Shown here piece after piece: positions 1-8,660 of a stretch of 64,000 nucleotides of DNA. Below the pieces are notes generated by a model. That model saw nothing but the letters and a program-made list of their open reading frames with translations. It was not told where the DNA came from and searched no databases. The DNA is taken from the NCBI RefSeq assembly GCF_024256385.1, contig NZ_JAMLFW010000001.1:1922001-1986000 (forward strand). Reading direction: 5' to 3'. Made by a program: the position numbers and the translations under genes. How positions within the stretch are numbered: position 1 is the stretch's first letter; the number at the start of each line of letters is the position of its first letter. The stretch is from Anatilimnocola floriformis (GTDB lineage: Bacteria; Planctomycetota; Planctomycetia; Pirellulales; Pirellulaceae).

Positions 1-677
1 AAGGTCCAGCCGACTGGCCCCGACATTGCGACCCACAACGGAGTAGTCGTCAGGGCGACTGGAGCTGACACGGTGGCTGTCCCGGTTCCCAAAAATGAAA
101 ATATGCCTGCAGCGTTTGGAAGCAGCACACTTCCCAATGTGCTGATCAACGAGGGCGCTGCAACTGTCGTGGTGGCGGCCGCTATTGCCGCCGCGTTCGC
201 CGTAGCAATACTCGCAGCCGCTGCCTGACCAGCGATCATTAAGCCACTTCCAAGTGCGAGAGACGCCACGCCTCCCGCAACCTCCCTGATCGGCTGGTCA
301 TCCGGCAGGTGCGGCGTATGCATTCCTAAGAAACCCAGCTCGAGACGCGGATACTCTTGTTGCAGATTTTCAGCAAGTGTTTGAAGGGAAGTCTCTAGTC
401 GGTTCGTCGCCGGCCGCATGTCTTCTTCTATACGCCTCTGAATCAGAGTGGGCAGTTCCTTGGAGAGTTCATCGACAGTAAAAAGATCGGTGTCCGCAAT
501 TTGCCGAGCGATTGCGGTTCTGCAACGGCTCTCAATCTCATCCAGCTCACGTTCGAATTCGTTCAAGGCTCGGCGCCACAGACGTTGGAAATTTTCTTCC
601 GTAGGTTTTCGCGACAGCGCAAGCCGCGGCCGCTCTTGTTCCAGTTCTTTCAGATCGGCGGCCAGTTCCGCTGCCGA
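1..677 (-). pseudogene. Out-of-frame continuation of the dynamin-like GTPase (partial at window edge)
   Basis: Read on the minus strand in the frame starting AAELAADLKELEQERPRLAL, this stretch is open for over 220 codons without a stop. It encodes a charged coiled coil (KPTEENFQRLWRRALNEF), then a glycine/alanine-rich hydrophobic stretch (IREVAGGVASLALGSGLMIA, SIATANAAAIAAA). That is the expected layout of a dynamin-like stalk and membrane-binding region. It follows the GTPase part by a -1 shift around AAGTCGGCAGCGG. The 3' end is outside the window. No independent start site is evident, so it is better read as the rest of the same gene than as a separate one. Confidence 0.65.
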
Positions 678-1591
678 CTTGCGTGAGCCGGAATTGCAAC
701 TTCCAAAGACTGAGCCCACGGCTGAACCGCTTGCAAAACGCGACTACGGAAACGCTCAGCGAGTAACTCTCCCTTGTGCTGAGTGAGAAAGCTTCGCAAA
801 TCCGCTGTCAGGGTTTCAAGTTGACTCCCTGCATAGTCTCCCGCGAACGCCAGTTTGGCGCTAATCGTGTAGATCTTCGGGACAGAAATGTCCAATTGGG
901 CAAGAACCGCGCGGTTGTGCGGAATAGCGTCCCGTACATCAGTTTGCGAAGACTCATCGACTCGGTTCATTGCGAAGAAGATTTTTTGAACATCGGCCTC
1001 TTTTAATTTGCGGAGCAGGACGAGTTCGTCTTGATCGAGCGGCATTCGCGCAGTGACGAGAAAGATCACGGCATCGGCTTGCGGAGTGAAATGGTGGATC
1101 AGGGCGTCGTGATGCTCATGCATGGAGCCTGCGCCAGGAGTGTCAATCAATTCCACAGCGCGATCGAGTTGCGGAAACGGTCCGGCAATTTCAACGAGGG
1201 CGACTTCTTTGGCATTCTCAGGATTGTTTTCTTCGGTGACGTAACTGCGCACGTCACCATACGGAACGGTTGCGAAGTGCCCATCGCGAAAATGAACTTT
1301 CACGCACTCTTGCGATTCGTAGCGGAAGCTGCTGATCGCGCTGGACGCGGGCAACTTGTCGATCGGAGCAAGTTCATCATCGCTGCGGCCGAGCAAGGCA
1401 TTGATGAGAGTGGACTTTCCTCGCTTGACCTTGCCTAAGACGGCGAGTCGGAAACGAGCAGATTCGAACTGTTCGATTGCCAGTTGAACTGCGGTCTCGC
1501 AAGCTGGCTGCTGGTGAGCGGTGGCAAGTTTGGCGATTCTCTGAGCCCACGAGATGAGGGAACGACGGTGCTCTTGATCAATGAGTTGCAT
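650..1591 (-). CDS. Dynamin-like GTPase, N-terminal GTPase part (frameshifted gene)
   Basis: A P-loop GTPase of the bacterial dynamin-like/YdjA type. The G1 motif GKVKRGKSTLINALLG lies about 45 residues from the start, followed by a switch region and the G3-type motif IDTPGAGS; FFAMNRVD is a plausible G4 equivalent. Such proteins act on membranes or in stress responses. I start at the ATG of MQLIDQEH (1591); the open frame runs upstream to 1762, but that extension looks non-coding. The frame stops at 650 just after a conserved-looking helix. The downstream coiled-coil and hydrophobic part of the same protein continues in another frame to the window edge, so a single frameshift lies near 660-690. 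This may be a real mutation or a sequence error. The family call is firm; its role here is unknown. Confidence 0.8.
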   Translation of the reverse strand: MQLIDQEHRRSLISWAQRIAKLATAHQQPACETAVQLAIEQFESARFRLAVLGKVKRGKSTLINALLGRSDDELAPIDKLPASSAISSFRYESQECVKVHFRDGHFATVPYGDVRSYVTEENNPENAKEVALVEIAGPFPQLDRAVELIDTPGAGSMHEHHDALIHHFTPQADAVIFLVTARMPLDQDELVLLRKLKEADVQKIFFAMNRVDESSQTDVRDAIPHNRAVLAQLDISVPKIYTISAKLAFAGDYAGSQLETLTADLRSFLTQHKGELLAERFRSRVLQAVQPWAQSLEVAIPAHASRQRNWPPI

Positions 1592-1915
1592 TGCGATCTC
1601 CGAGAGTGAGGGAGATGCGCACAGCTCGAAGAATCTGCAGAGCGGCGGTTGGTGAGCGCATGAAAAAGGACGCTGAACCAAGCCCGCTCCCGAGGCCCCC
1701 GCCAAGGGGCGCAGTAGAACAGTACCTGGCCAGCGCCCCTCGCGGGGCGTGGCACAAAGCACTGCTTCTACTGAAAGAGCCTTGCGGCTCAGTTTGGCGG
1801 TTTCTCGGAAAGCAGTTCTCGATGCTCACGCATCGTTCGAAATGTCAGCCAGCTGTGCCGAAGCGCAGGTGGCCGTTATGGTTTAGTTCGTCAGTCGTTT
1901 TAGTTCCTTGGAAAC

Positions 1916-1947
1916 GAAAAAATGGCCCGCTGAACTTCAGCGGGCCA
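1916..1947 (-). terminator. Rho-independent terminator for minus-strand transcription
   Basis: A perfect 12-bp stem (TGGCCCGCTGAA / TTCAGCGGGCCA) with a one-base spacer is followed, on the minus strand, by six T residues. It lies downstream of the decayed minus-strand gene at 2072-2301 and probably served it. The rest of 1592-2071 holds no gene I can support; the long plus-strand reading frame there has no recognisable domain and overlaps this hairpin. Confidence 0.7.
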
Positions 1948-2071
1948 GTGGTGAGTCTATCGCTGTCCGAAGCAAAATTCCAGAGCGACAATTCGAATCT
2001 GCAACCGACCAAATGCGGATGGCTTCTTGATCAAACATCACGAGACACAATCTGTACGTGATGCCCTCGGC

Positions 2072-2301
2072 CTAGGCGAGGATCTGAGCAAGCGCGCTGA
2101 TCGCAGACTCGGCTGCTTCCCTTCCACCTAGCTGATCGACCAACTTTTTGGCTCTGATGAGTTGCTCGATATTTCCTCGGTTCACCGTCGACCAACGGGC
2201 TTCGCCAGCCTTACCTAGGCTCCCGATTTCTTTGTGGAAGCGGTAGGACTTGCCACTTTATAAACGCGATTTATTCAGGCCTTTTTGGCTTTCTTGGCCA
2301 T
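2072..2301 (-). pseudogene. Decayed small basic protein, paralogue of the gene at 28098-28424
   Basis: The minus strand begins MAKKAKK like the intact 108-aa protein at 28098-28424, then runs into stops (TGA, TAA) in every useful frame. The last 45 codons are intact and encode IEQLIRAKKLVDQLGG followed by ESAISALAQILA and a TAG, closely matching LIQAKKLVDQLGG and SAINTLAQLLG of the paralogue. The middle (KEIAEALGK-type helix-turn-helix part) is missing. This is a deleted, frameshifted copy. 2302-2517 holds no further gene that I can see. Confidence 0.75.
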
Positions 2302-2517
2302 CAGACGGACTCCAGCGAGCGACTTGCAAATGAAAATTCTTCAATAATCGAGCCTCATTGAGAGCATGATTCTCATCAATTTCCGCGTCAGTCGCTTGCT
2401 TCGCGACCAAGGTGGTTAGTCGAGCGGAAATTTCGCTCAGATTAGCTAAATTTGCTGCTTGAATGCGTCATAACTAAATGGGAGTGCACTAACATTTGGC
2501 ACATAATGCTTCACGCT

Positions 2518-3513
2518 CTATTCAGAGAGAAAGCGTCCGGCGCAGTCAAGTTTGAATTGCACGACAGCACTCGATTTGGCGCATATCGCTGGGGTTTGAA
2601 AGCCGAGACGTTTGCGGGGGCGTTGGTTCAGCAATTCCTGCGTTTTCTCGATTTGATATGCGCTGATTTCGTCGAAACGCGTTCCCTTCGGGAAGAATTC
2701 GCGGACGAGACCGTTGGTGTTTTCGTTGGTGCCGCGTTGCCATGGGCTATGCAGAGCCGCGAAATAAATCTCGGTGAGCAGGTGTTTTTTGAGCCACTGG
2801 TGATCCGCGAACTCACTGCCGTTGTCGAAGGTGATGCTCTGCCGAAAGTGCGGCGGATACTTGAGCAGACGCCGAAAGATCGCTCGGGTGACCGTCTTTG
2901 TTTTGAGGTTCTCGACATAGATCAGTTCGAGCCAACCGCAGCGTCGTTCGACCAGGCTGATGAGCGCACCACCTTGATGTTTAGGCCCGACGATCGTGTC
3001 GCCTTCCCAATCGCCGTAACGGCCACGCTGCTCGATGATGGCAGGACGATCGGCGATGGCGCAACGCTCTTTGCCGATAGATTCACGGTGCCGTTTGCGC
3101 GTCATGGCCCGCCGCAGCAGTTTCCTCCAGACGCGCCTATGATCATCGCCGCGGGCCCACGTGTAGATCGTTTGCGCCGTGAGGTGAAAGCGTCGATCCT
3201 GCGGAAATCGCCGCTTCAAATCCCCCGCGATCTGCTCGGGCGACCAATGCAACCGGAGATGCTCGATGACAAACTCACGCACCTCAGGCCGTTGCATCTT
3301 GCGACTCTTCTGTCGCGCCGCCACGCGCCGACGATCCGCATTCAGTTGGGCTTCATGAGCCAAGTAGTGTCGACCGGTACTGTTGCGTTTGAGCTCGCGG
3401 CGGAGCGTGCTCTCGGCCCGCCCGATCGTCTTCGCGAGCCACGCAATCGGTCGCCCTGCTTCTCGCTGCACGGCTAGAAACTCCCGTTCACTCGCGCTAA
3501 GCTGAGTTGCCAT
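2518..3513 (-). CDS. IS30-family transposase
   Basis: Intact 331-aa DDE transposase. The N-terminus has an IS30-type helix-turn-helix (GRPIAWLAKTIGRAESTLRRE). Then come HWSPEQIAGDLKRRFP, the first catalytic region DWEGDTIVGPKHQGG, the second TFDNGSEFADH, and the glutamate region [20 protein letters not shown], in the order and spacing expected for IS30 DD(33)E enzymes. The start codon lies inside a long inverted repeat (3509-3575) conserved in the second copy at 18.1 kb. The family length is about 320-380 aa, so this copy appears full-length and potentially active. Confidence 0.93.
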   Translation of the reverse strand: MATQLSASEREFLAVQREAGRPIAWLAKTIGRAESTLRRELKRNSTGRHYLAHEAQLNADRRRVAARQKSRKMQRPEVREFVIEHLRLHWSPEQIAGDLKRRFPQDRRFHLTAQTIYTWARGDDHRRVWRKLLRRAMTRKRHRESIGKERCAIADRPAIIEQRGRYGDWEGDTIVGPKHQGGALISLVERRCGWLELIYVENLKTKTVTRAIFRRLLKYPPHFRQSITFDNGSEFADHQWLKKHLLTEIYFAALHSPWQRGTNENTNGLVREFFPKGTRFDEISAYQIEKTQELLNQRPRKRLGFQTPAICAKSSAVVQFKLDCAGRFLSE

Positions 3514-3575
3514 CGTTGAGGCTCCGTTTGAAAACCAGAGGTGAGATTCCGGTATTCAAACCCCTCAACGATGGC
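3509..3575 (-). promoter_or_regulatory. Leader hairpin that includes the IS30 transposase start codon
   Basis: A 13-bp perfect inverted repeat (GCCATCGTTGAGG at 3509-3521 and its complement at 3563-3575) encloses about 41 bases that carry an inner TTTGAA/TTCAAA pair. The start codon (CAT at 3511-3513 on the plus strand) is inside the arm, so in mRNA the stem would hide the initiation site. The same structure is kept at 18062-18126 in copy 2. A role in limiting transposase translation, or as a sub-terminal binding repeat, is inference. Confidence 0.55.
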
Positions 3576-3740
3576 ACTTCAAATCAACTGCTATCACGCA
3601 ACACTACCGAGCGTTTCTATTTTGAACGCGCCTATTGCCGCGAACTCTCCAGTTCAAAAAATGTGGAGCGTCGGTGCGGCAAAGCAATTTGATCGGCAGC
3701 TTCTGGCAATTCTCCGTTCTATGGAGTGCTCAACTATTAG

Positions 3741-6173
3741 CTAATGTTGACGCTCCGCGATTGCAGCCCTGACCGCTTCAACGGAAACCACCACGCGAAA
3801 GCCAAACAAGCTATCTCGATACGGCACATCTTGTGAATCTCGGTAGGCTGTGCGGCAGACATCCGCGCCGTACAGCCAGCAGCCGCCGCGGACCACTCGC
3901 GGCGAAAACGCATTCGACGTCGGGCCACGAGGATCGCGGGCGGGTTGATCGCGAAACTGCGCATACGTATTCAACTCAAAACAATCCTGCGTCCATTCCC
4001 AAACATTGCCGTGGATATCGTAAACGCCGAACGGATTAGCTAATTTTTCGCCGACCGGATGTGTGCGAGCTTCGGAGTTGTCGTAACACCAGGCGGCTAG
4101 GAGTAGTTTTTGTTCCGCATCGCCGGTTGAGAACTGCGTGTTCGTCCCCGCGCGGCAGGCAAATTCCCATTCGGCTTCGCTCGGCAGGCGATAACCATTG
4201 CCGCTTTGCGTGCTCACTGTCTGGCCAGTCTGGCGATAGACCTCTGACATTTTCTCCCGCTTGCTCAAACTCGCGCAAAACAACGCGGCATCATTCCAGC
4301 TGACATGCTCGACGGGAAACTGACTTGTATCGAGATCCTGCACCAGATCCTTGCCATCTCCCGTCGCGGAAAAATGCGCCGGGTTGATGCCGATGATTTC
4401 CTGATAATTCGCCTGGGTTACTTCGTGAGCGCCCAGATAAAACGGCTGCGTCAAAGTCACCAAGTGTTGTGGCCCCTCGCTGCGCACACAATCGCGCCAA
4501 TGCTCATCATTGGCTCCACTAGCAACCAGGTGCTGAATGACGGCATCCGTACTTCCGCGCCGATACGCTCCCGGCGGAATCAAGACAAATTTCATGCCCA
4601 AGCTATTTTCCCATTCAGGCGGAGCCCCTAGAAACGCAGCCCATGCGGCTTGAAGTGTTTTCGCTTCGGCAGCTGAGAGAGGCACGACGGCTGGCTTGGG
4701 TGCCTCGGTGGACCAGGCTTCCCAGCCCTTGGCAATTGCAGCTGGCTTCGCGGGGCCGTGGGTATATTGCAGCGTGGCACTGCCACCCGGCGGCACATCG
4801 ATCTTGGCTGGTCGGTTTATCAGGAACCAACTCGAAATGCCGAGTGCAATGGCCAGCAGAGCGGCCATACCGCCCCCGGCCAAAGTCCAGTGATTTCTGA
4901 TCCAGGCAAGTTGCTGTGCGCCGAACTTGCGGGACGAAAGTGCGCGGGCAATTTGAATCGAACGTTCGGAAACGGGATCGGTCGATTGCGTTGAATTTTG
5001 CAGCGACACGGTGGGTGGCAAAGCGTCCGGCGCTGTGTCGAAGGGCTGCGGTTTCTGTAAGGTGGCGAGATCCGCCTGCCGACCAGTCTCTGGAAGTTGC
5101 TGAAGCTCGATGGAACCCGCAGAACCAGCGGCCGGTAGTGGAACTCCGCGAAGCTGAGCAGAGAGACTTGCGAGAACGGTTGCGACCTCACCCATCGTTT
5201 GCGGGCGCTCGGCAGGCTCCTTGGCGACGAGTTTTTCAAACAGCGACACCAAATCGCGCGGCGCATCGTTGCGCAAGCTCGCCAACGAAGGCAGCGCGCC
5301 CTGCTGATGCGCCAGGAGTTTTTTCGCCAGCGTATCCCCTTCGTACATATTCTTATTAGTGAGCAACCGAAACAGGGTGCAGCCCAGCGAGTAGATGTCG
5401 GCCCGGGCATCAGCCGTATGAGTGTCGAAGGCTTGTTCGGGGGCCATGAAATCAATGGTTCCCATCACAATCCCCGACGCAGTAAGTCCCTCTTGTGCGG
5501 CGACGTTATCGTCAATCCGTGCCAGTCCTAAGTCTAGGACCTTCACGACACCCTTCTTGTCCAGCAGCAAATTCGCCGGTTTTACGTCTCGATGAACAAT
5601 GCCGTTCTCGTGTGCAAAGGCCAGTCCGAGCGCCGCCTGCCGGACATAATCCAACGCGGTGGCGATGGGCAGCGGACCTTCGAGCGCAACGACGCTCGCC
5701 AGATCGCGACCGTCAACCAATTCCATCACCAGATACCAGACGCCGCGCTGTACACCGGCATCGTAAGCCTGCACGATATGTGGATGCGACAACTTGGCCG
5801 CCGCTTCCACTTCGCGCTGAAACCGCTTGACGGCTGCTTCGTCTTGCGTGAAGGCCGGTGGCAACAGCTTGATCGCCGCCAACCGTTTCATATGCCTATG
5901 CCGGGCCTTAAACACTTGCCCCATCCCGCCGGCACCGATTTTGTCGAGGAGCACGTAATCGCCGAGAACGAGTGGCGTTTGGCTGCCGGAAAGAATTTCA
6001 TTCGCCTGAAACTTCGTCAGTCGTTGCTGTTCGCTCAGCAGGCAGGCAAAGGCTTCGCCATCGGCGGGCCGTCGCTCACGTCGAAGCGAACTCCAAATAG
6101 CCTTTACCTCGTCGGCGGTAAGCAATTCCGCCGCGACCAGTGCTTTCGCAAATTGTTCGACACTCTTCAACAA
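3741..6173 (-). CDS. Ser/Thr protein kinase with C-terminal FGE-sulfatase-like domain (kinase 1)
   Basis: 810 aa. Residues 1-65 are a planctomycete N-terminal module (FAKALVAAELLTADEVKAIW ... LTKFQANEILSG). A PknB-type kinase domain spans about 70-335: GAGGMGQVFKARH glycine loop, HRDVKPANLLL catalytic loop, DLGLA, and MAPEQ. A proline-rich linker and one membrane segment (GGGMAALLAIALGISSWFLI, near 440-460) follow. The C-terminal half is a formylglycine-generating-enzyme-like domain (NSLGMKFVLIPPGAYRRGS, EVTQANYQEIIGINPAHF, YRLPSEAEWEFACRAGT, DIHGNVWEWTQDCFE, VVRGGCW). The kinase would be cytoplasmic and the FGE-like domain outside the membrane. Its modules also occur in kinase 2 at 57.1 kb. 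The substrates are unknown; catalytic kinase residues appear intact. Confidence 0.92.
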   Translation of the reverse strand: MLKSVEQFAKALVAAELLTADEVKAIWSSLRRERRPADGEAFACLLSEQQRLTKFQANEILSGSQTPLVLGDYVLLDKIGAGGMGQVFKARHRHMKRLAAIKLLPPAFTQDEAAVKRFQREVEAAAKLSHPHIVQAYDAGVQRGVWYLVMELVDGRDLASVVALEGPLPIATALDYVRQAALGLAFAHENGIVHRDVKPANLLLDKKGVVKVLDLGLARIDDNVAAQEGLTASGIVMGTIDFMAPEQAFDTHTADARADIYSLGCTLFRLLTNKNMYEGDTLAKKLLAHQQGALPSLASLRNDAPRDLVSLFEKLVAKEPAERPQTMGEVATVLASLSAQLRGVPLPAAGSAGSIELQQLPETGRQADLATLQKPQPFDTAPDALPPTVSLQNSTQSTDPVSERSIQIARALSSRKFGAQQLAWIRNHWTLAGGGMAALLAIALGISSWFLINRPAKIDVPPGGSATLQYTHGPAKPAAIAKGWEAWSTEAPKPAVVPLSAAEAKTLQAAWAAFLGAPPEWENSLGMKFVLIPPGAYRRGSTDAVIQHLVASGANDEHWRDCVRSEGPQHLVTLTQPFYLGAHEVTQANYQEIIGINPAHFSATGDGKDLVQDLDTSQFPVEHVSWNDAALFCASLSKREKMSEVYRQTGQTVSTQSGNGYRLPSEAEWEFACRAGTNTQFSTGDAEQKLLLAAWCYDNSEARTHPVGEKLANPFGVYDIHGNVWEWTQDCFELNTYAQFRDQPARDPRGPTSNAFSPRVVRGGCWLYGADVCRTAYRDSQDVPYRDSLFGFRVVVSVEAVRAAIAERQH

Positions 6174-6326
6174 CGTCGCTCTCCATTAGCCAGATTCTAG
6201 CCAGCAATCGACGGATTCGCACAAACACAATTCCGGGCGACGGTCCGGAATCCCAATGGGATTCGAGGAGAGTGGGCAATCATTGTGCTACTGAATAATG
6301 CTCCGAATCAAGTCGCTCAGGGATTG

Positions 6327-6508
6327 ACACTGAGATTACGATTCGCTGGTGTTGGCGATAAAGATCTGGAATCTGATTGTCGAAAACGTCGGACTCGACT
6401 CGGAATTGGACCGTTAACGCGTGCACGAGTCGTTGCCCCCCTTGTTGGTAGCAATGGACCGCGCAGCGGCGATCGAGCCTGACGCGCAGCGTCATCAAGC
6501 GATTGTGG
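6327..6508 (+). pseudogene. Fragment of a jetA-like gene (Wadjet)
   Basis: About 180 bases closely match 29533-29710, inside the jetA gene of the Wadjet operon: both read TCGAAAACGTCGGACTCGAC in the same relative position, and the shared segment ends at GATTGTGG. The fragment has a TAA (GTTAACGCG) where the intact gene reads GCCGGCGCG, so it is not coding. Flanking sequence does not continue the similarity. It is a relic of a duplication or of a second, lost Wadjet locus. Confidence 0.8.
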
Positions 6509-6689
6509 CCCTTATGGGCCAACTCCGTGATAAGTCCCAGCGAATTTGCTAGTGCCTCTTCCAGCTCTTGCATCGAAGACCAAAAAAGCTCGTCGAGTGC
6601 CCGTGCGAGCCGAAGTGGCGCGAGTAATTCTACAACGGCTGAAATCCGCCGAGGCTCACGCACCGAACCGCGCGGCCAGTCACACGCTT

Positions 6690-6860
6690 CCACGATATCG
6701 TTGGGGGTTTGAAAGTCGAGACGTTTGCGGGGCGGTGGTTCAGGAGGTTACGCGCTGATTTCGTCAAAACGCGTTCCTTTCGGGCAGAACTCGCGGACCA
6801 GGCCGTCGTTGTTTTCGTTCGTGCCGCGTTGCCAGGGGCTGATGAAAGCGAAGTCTTGGA
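6690..6860 (-). pseudogene. IS30 transposase 3' fragment
   Basis: The minus strand encodes [10 protein letters not shown] followed by a GLVREF-like segment and [10 protein letters not shown], then skips to a PRKRLDFQTP-like C-terminus. It matches the C-terminal third of the IS30 transposase at 2518-3513, with an internal deletion relative to both other copies. The stretch 6509-6690 between the jetA and IS30 relics has an open minus-strand frame (WPRGSVREPRRISAVVELL...), which I do not recognise. Confidence 0.75.
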
Positions 6861-6872
6861 AGGACTGCCAAT

Positions 6873-7172
6873 CTAATCCCCCTGGTGCCACACCGCGACT
6901 GGCGTCTCGTCGCCAGCCGCGCTACAGATGCGATGCCTCAACAGATTGTCAGGTCCATCGACATTCGTGGTGTCGTCCCAGATTTCGACGTAGTCTTCCC
7001 ACAGCTTCGCATGGCGTTGATTGTCGGCGCACGGTTCCCAGATGCAGAGCGTGTCAGATTCTTGGATCAACGCGGACCGCCAGCCAGGGAAGTTGCGGTC
7101 GAGAAACTGCTTGAACTTTTCGATCTGTTGGCCGCTGGCAGGCGAAAACACAGCCGGGTTCAGCTTAATCAT
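6873..7172 (-). CDS. Hypothetical 99-aa protein or gene fragment
   Basis: Starting at [14 protein letters not shown], the frame encodes a plausible small globular protein ([30 protein letters not shown], ending AVWHQGD). I do not recognise it. No strong ribosome-binding site is evident. It sits between an IS30 relic and a gene-poor stretch, so it may be a surviving fragment of a larger gene. 7173-7931 (about 760 bases) holds no gene I can support. Confidence 0.35.
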   Translation of the reverse strand: MIKLNPAVFSPASGQQIEKFKQFLDRNFPGWRSALIQESDTLCIWEPCADNQRHAKLWEDYVEIWDDTTNVDGPDNLLRHRICSAAGDETPVAVWHQGD

Positions 7173-7931
7173 TCTGAGTGTTGACGCTGGGGGCCCAAGG
7201 AAATGCTCATTGCGACGGGCTGGGCAGGGTGGTGCGACAGATTCTGTCACATGCGATGGCCGCCTGGAAGCGGGAGCGTCTCGATGCTTGACGAAACTGC
7301 TTCGGCCACAAAAGAAAATGCCACGCAGCAACGCACCTGCCCCGTGGCGTTATTGAATGGCCCAGCGCAGGGCCACTGCGCCGGGGCCCGAGTAAGTTTT
7401 CTGGCCGAAAGCCAGCCTCTCTGCCCATTGACTGATTCTGTCACCGGAAAAATGCCACGCAAGCGGCGGATGAACCTTATCTCACCCCGGTGGCTGGTAG
7501 GGGTGTGGTGTACCGAGTTTGATCGACAACGAACGTCCACACCTAACTCGAAATGCCGTCATTTTTCAGGTCATTGCTAAATAAATGCGAAAAATGCGTC
7601 ATATATAATTGTGGAATGACTTAACATTCGCACTCTGTCGCACTTTCTCGTGCAGCGACATGATGCTCGTAAACGCATGCCATCCTCACTCCTCCCAACT
7701 GGTCAAAGACATCTTCCCGCAATGGCCGCGGTTTAGCGTTACAGGTGCAGCTTCACCAAGTCGTGAATTCATGCATTGCTGTCTGCGCTGTCGTAATGCC
7801 GTAGCGTTTTGCAGCCAAGTTTTTTGCGAGTAGGAGGCAGTACGAATGCGCGCCGTTATTGCCCGCCGTGCATCTGTACTGCCACTTCAAACGGTTCTTC
7901 AATGTGCGACTCTATCTCGAAAGGAAAAGCC

Positions 7932-8180
7932 ATGTCGTGTGTCCAAGCGCTCGGAGCGTCTTCGCTCCTGTCGCTGCTACTTACCCTCGCATTAGTTCGC
8001 GAGATTCGCCTGCGGCGGGCGATGCAAACCTTACTCGTCCGCATCTTCAAGTGGAGATCAATGCATGAAGTCTCACTACGTTCCATTGGCCGCGGCCATG
8101 CTGACAGCCATGCTGCTGTTGATGTGCGGCTGCAGTCCTCCGGATCAACGACTGACGGAACTCGCCCAGTCGAGTCTTGA
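7932..8180 (+). CDS. Small membrane protein, hypothetical
   Basis: An 82-aa frame from the ATG at 7932, preceded by AAAGGAAAAGCC. It begins with a hydrophobic helix (LGASSLLSLLLTLALVREIR), then a basic stretch (LRRAMQTLLVRIFKWRS). The last 40 codons overlap the start of the next gene in another frame and are Ser/His/Asp-rich, so the tail may be an overprint. It heads the block of small genes that leads to the serine recombinase. The N-terminal half looks coding; the function is unknown. Confidence 0.45.
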   Translation: MSCVQALGASSLLSLLLTLALVREIRLRRAMQTLLVRIFKWRSMHEVSLRSIGRGHADSHAAVDVRLQSSGSTTDGTRPVES

Positions 8181-8613
8181 GCAACAAAGTCGACAGAGCG
8201 AAGCCGTTGCCGAGAACAGTCGGCAAATTGCAGAGTCAACGCGCGAGTTGGTCCAGGCAGAAGCCGAAGCGCGTGAGCAATTCATCCAGTCTCGGCGGGA
8301 ATTGCAATCCGAGATCGCCGAGAGTTACCAGCGGATCGACGAAGCTCGTGCGCAATTGGAGGCCGAGCGACGATCGATCGCTACTCAACGGCATCGGGAT
8401 CCCATCATTGCGGAAGCGATTGGCGGGGTCGCGCTGCTCATCAGCGCCCTGCTGCCTTTCCTCATCATTGGGCTGCTCTTGTATTCGCTCAACCGAAGTG
8501 GCCCGGATGAAGCCGCGGTCAACAGTTTCCTGATCTCAGATGTTTCTACGACTCGGGTTTCTCCAGACGTCCCGCATCTCAGTGGATCGAATAGCGGTCT
8601 GGCTAACCACTGA
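8065..8613 (+). CDS. Lipoprotein-like coiled-coil protein with C-terminal membrane helix
   Basis: 182 aa. The N-terminus is a signal peptide with a lipobox-like end (AAAMLTAMLLLMCGCSPP). Residues 30-110 are a Glu/Gln/Arg/Ser-rich coiled coil (QSRQSEAVAENSRQIAESTR, IDEARAQLEAERRSIATQ). A second hydrophobic segment (AIGGVALLISALLPFLIIGL) follows, then a polar tail. It would be anchored at both ends with the coil outside the cytoplasm. It is the first sizeable gene of the 7.9-17.6 kb block. I recognise no specific family. Confidence 0.7.
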   Translation: MKSHYVPLAAAMLTAMLLLMCGCSPPDQRLTELAQSSLEQQSRQSEAVAENSRQIAESTRELVQAEAEAREQFIQSRRELQSEIAESYQRIDEARAQLEAERRSIATQRHRDPIIAEAIGGVALLISALLPFLIIGLLLYSLNRSGPDEAAVNSFLISDVSTTRVSPDVPHLSGSNSGLANH

Positions 8614-8660
8614 CCGGTAACGACCCGGTTCCACAATTCTCAAGTTAATGGAGGTAGACC

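Larger units (their letters stand above)
2518..3632 (-). mobile_element. IS30-family insertion element, copy 1 (outer ends uncertain)
   Basis: Similarity to the second copy (18004-19095) starts at GGCGCGTTCAAAATAG (3617-3632 here) and runs through the leader and the transposase to about FKLD near its C-terminus. Beyond that the two copies diverge. I could not find matching terminal inverted repeats at the far end, so the limits are the minimum shared segment, not proven element ends. Confidence 0.6.

Noticed and set aside
1591-2061. Long plus-strand reading frame over the 5' side of the GTPase gene
   Set aside because: No domain, no ribosome-binding site, biased composition and overlap with a terminator; a shadow of non-coding sequence.
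2452-3477. 341-aa plus-strand reading frame antisense to the IS30 transposase
   Set aside because: Mirrors the GC-rich transposase; no recognisable domain, and copy 2 does not keep it open in the same form.
7609-7833. Short Cys-rich plus-strand reading frame before the element
   Set aside because: No ribosome-binding site or family; surrounding sequence looks non-coding.
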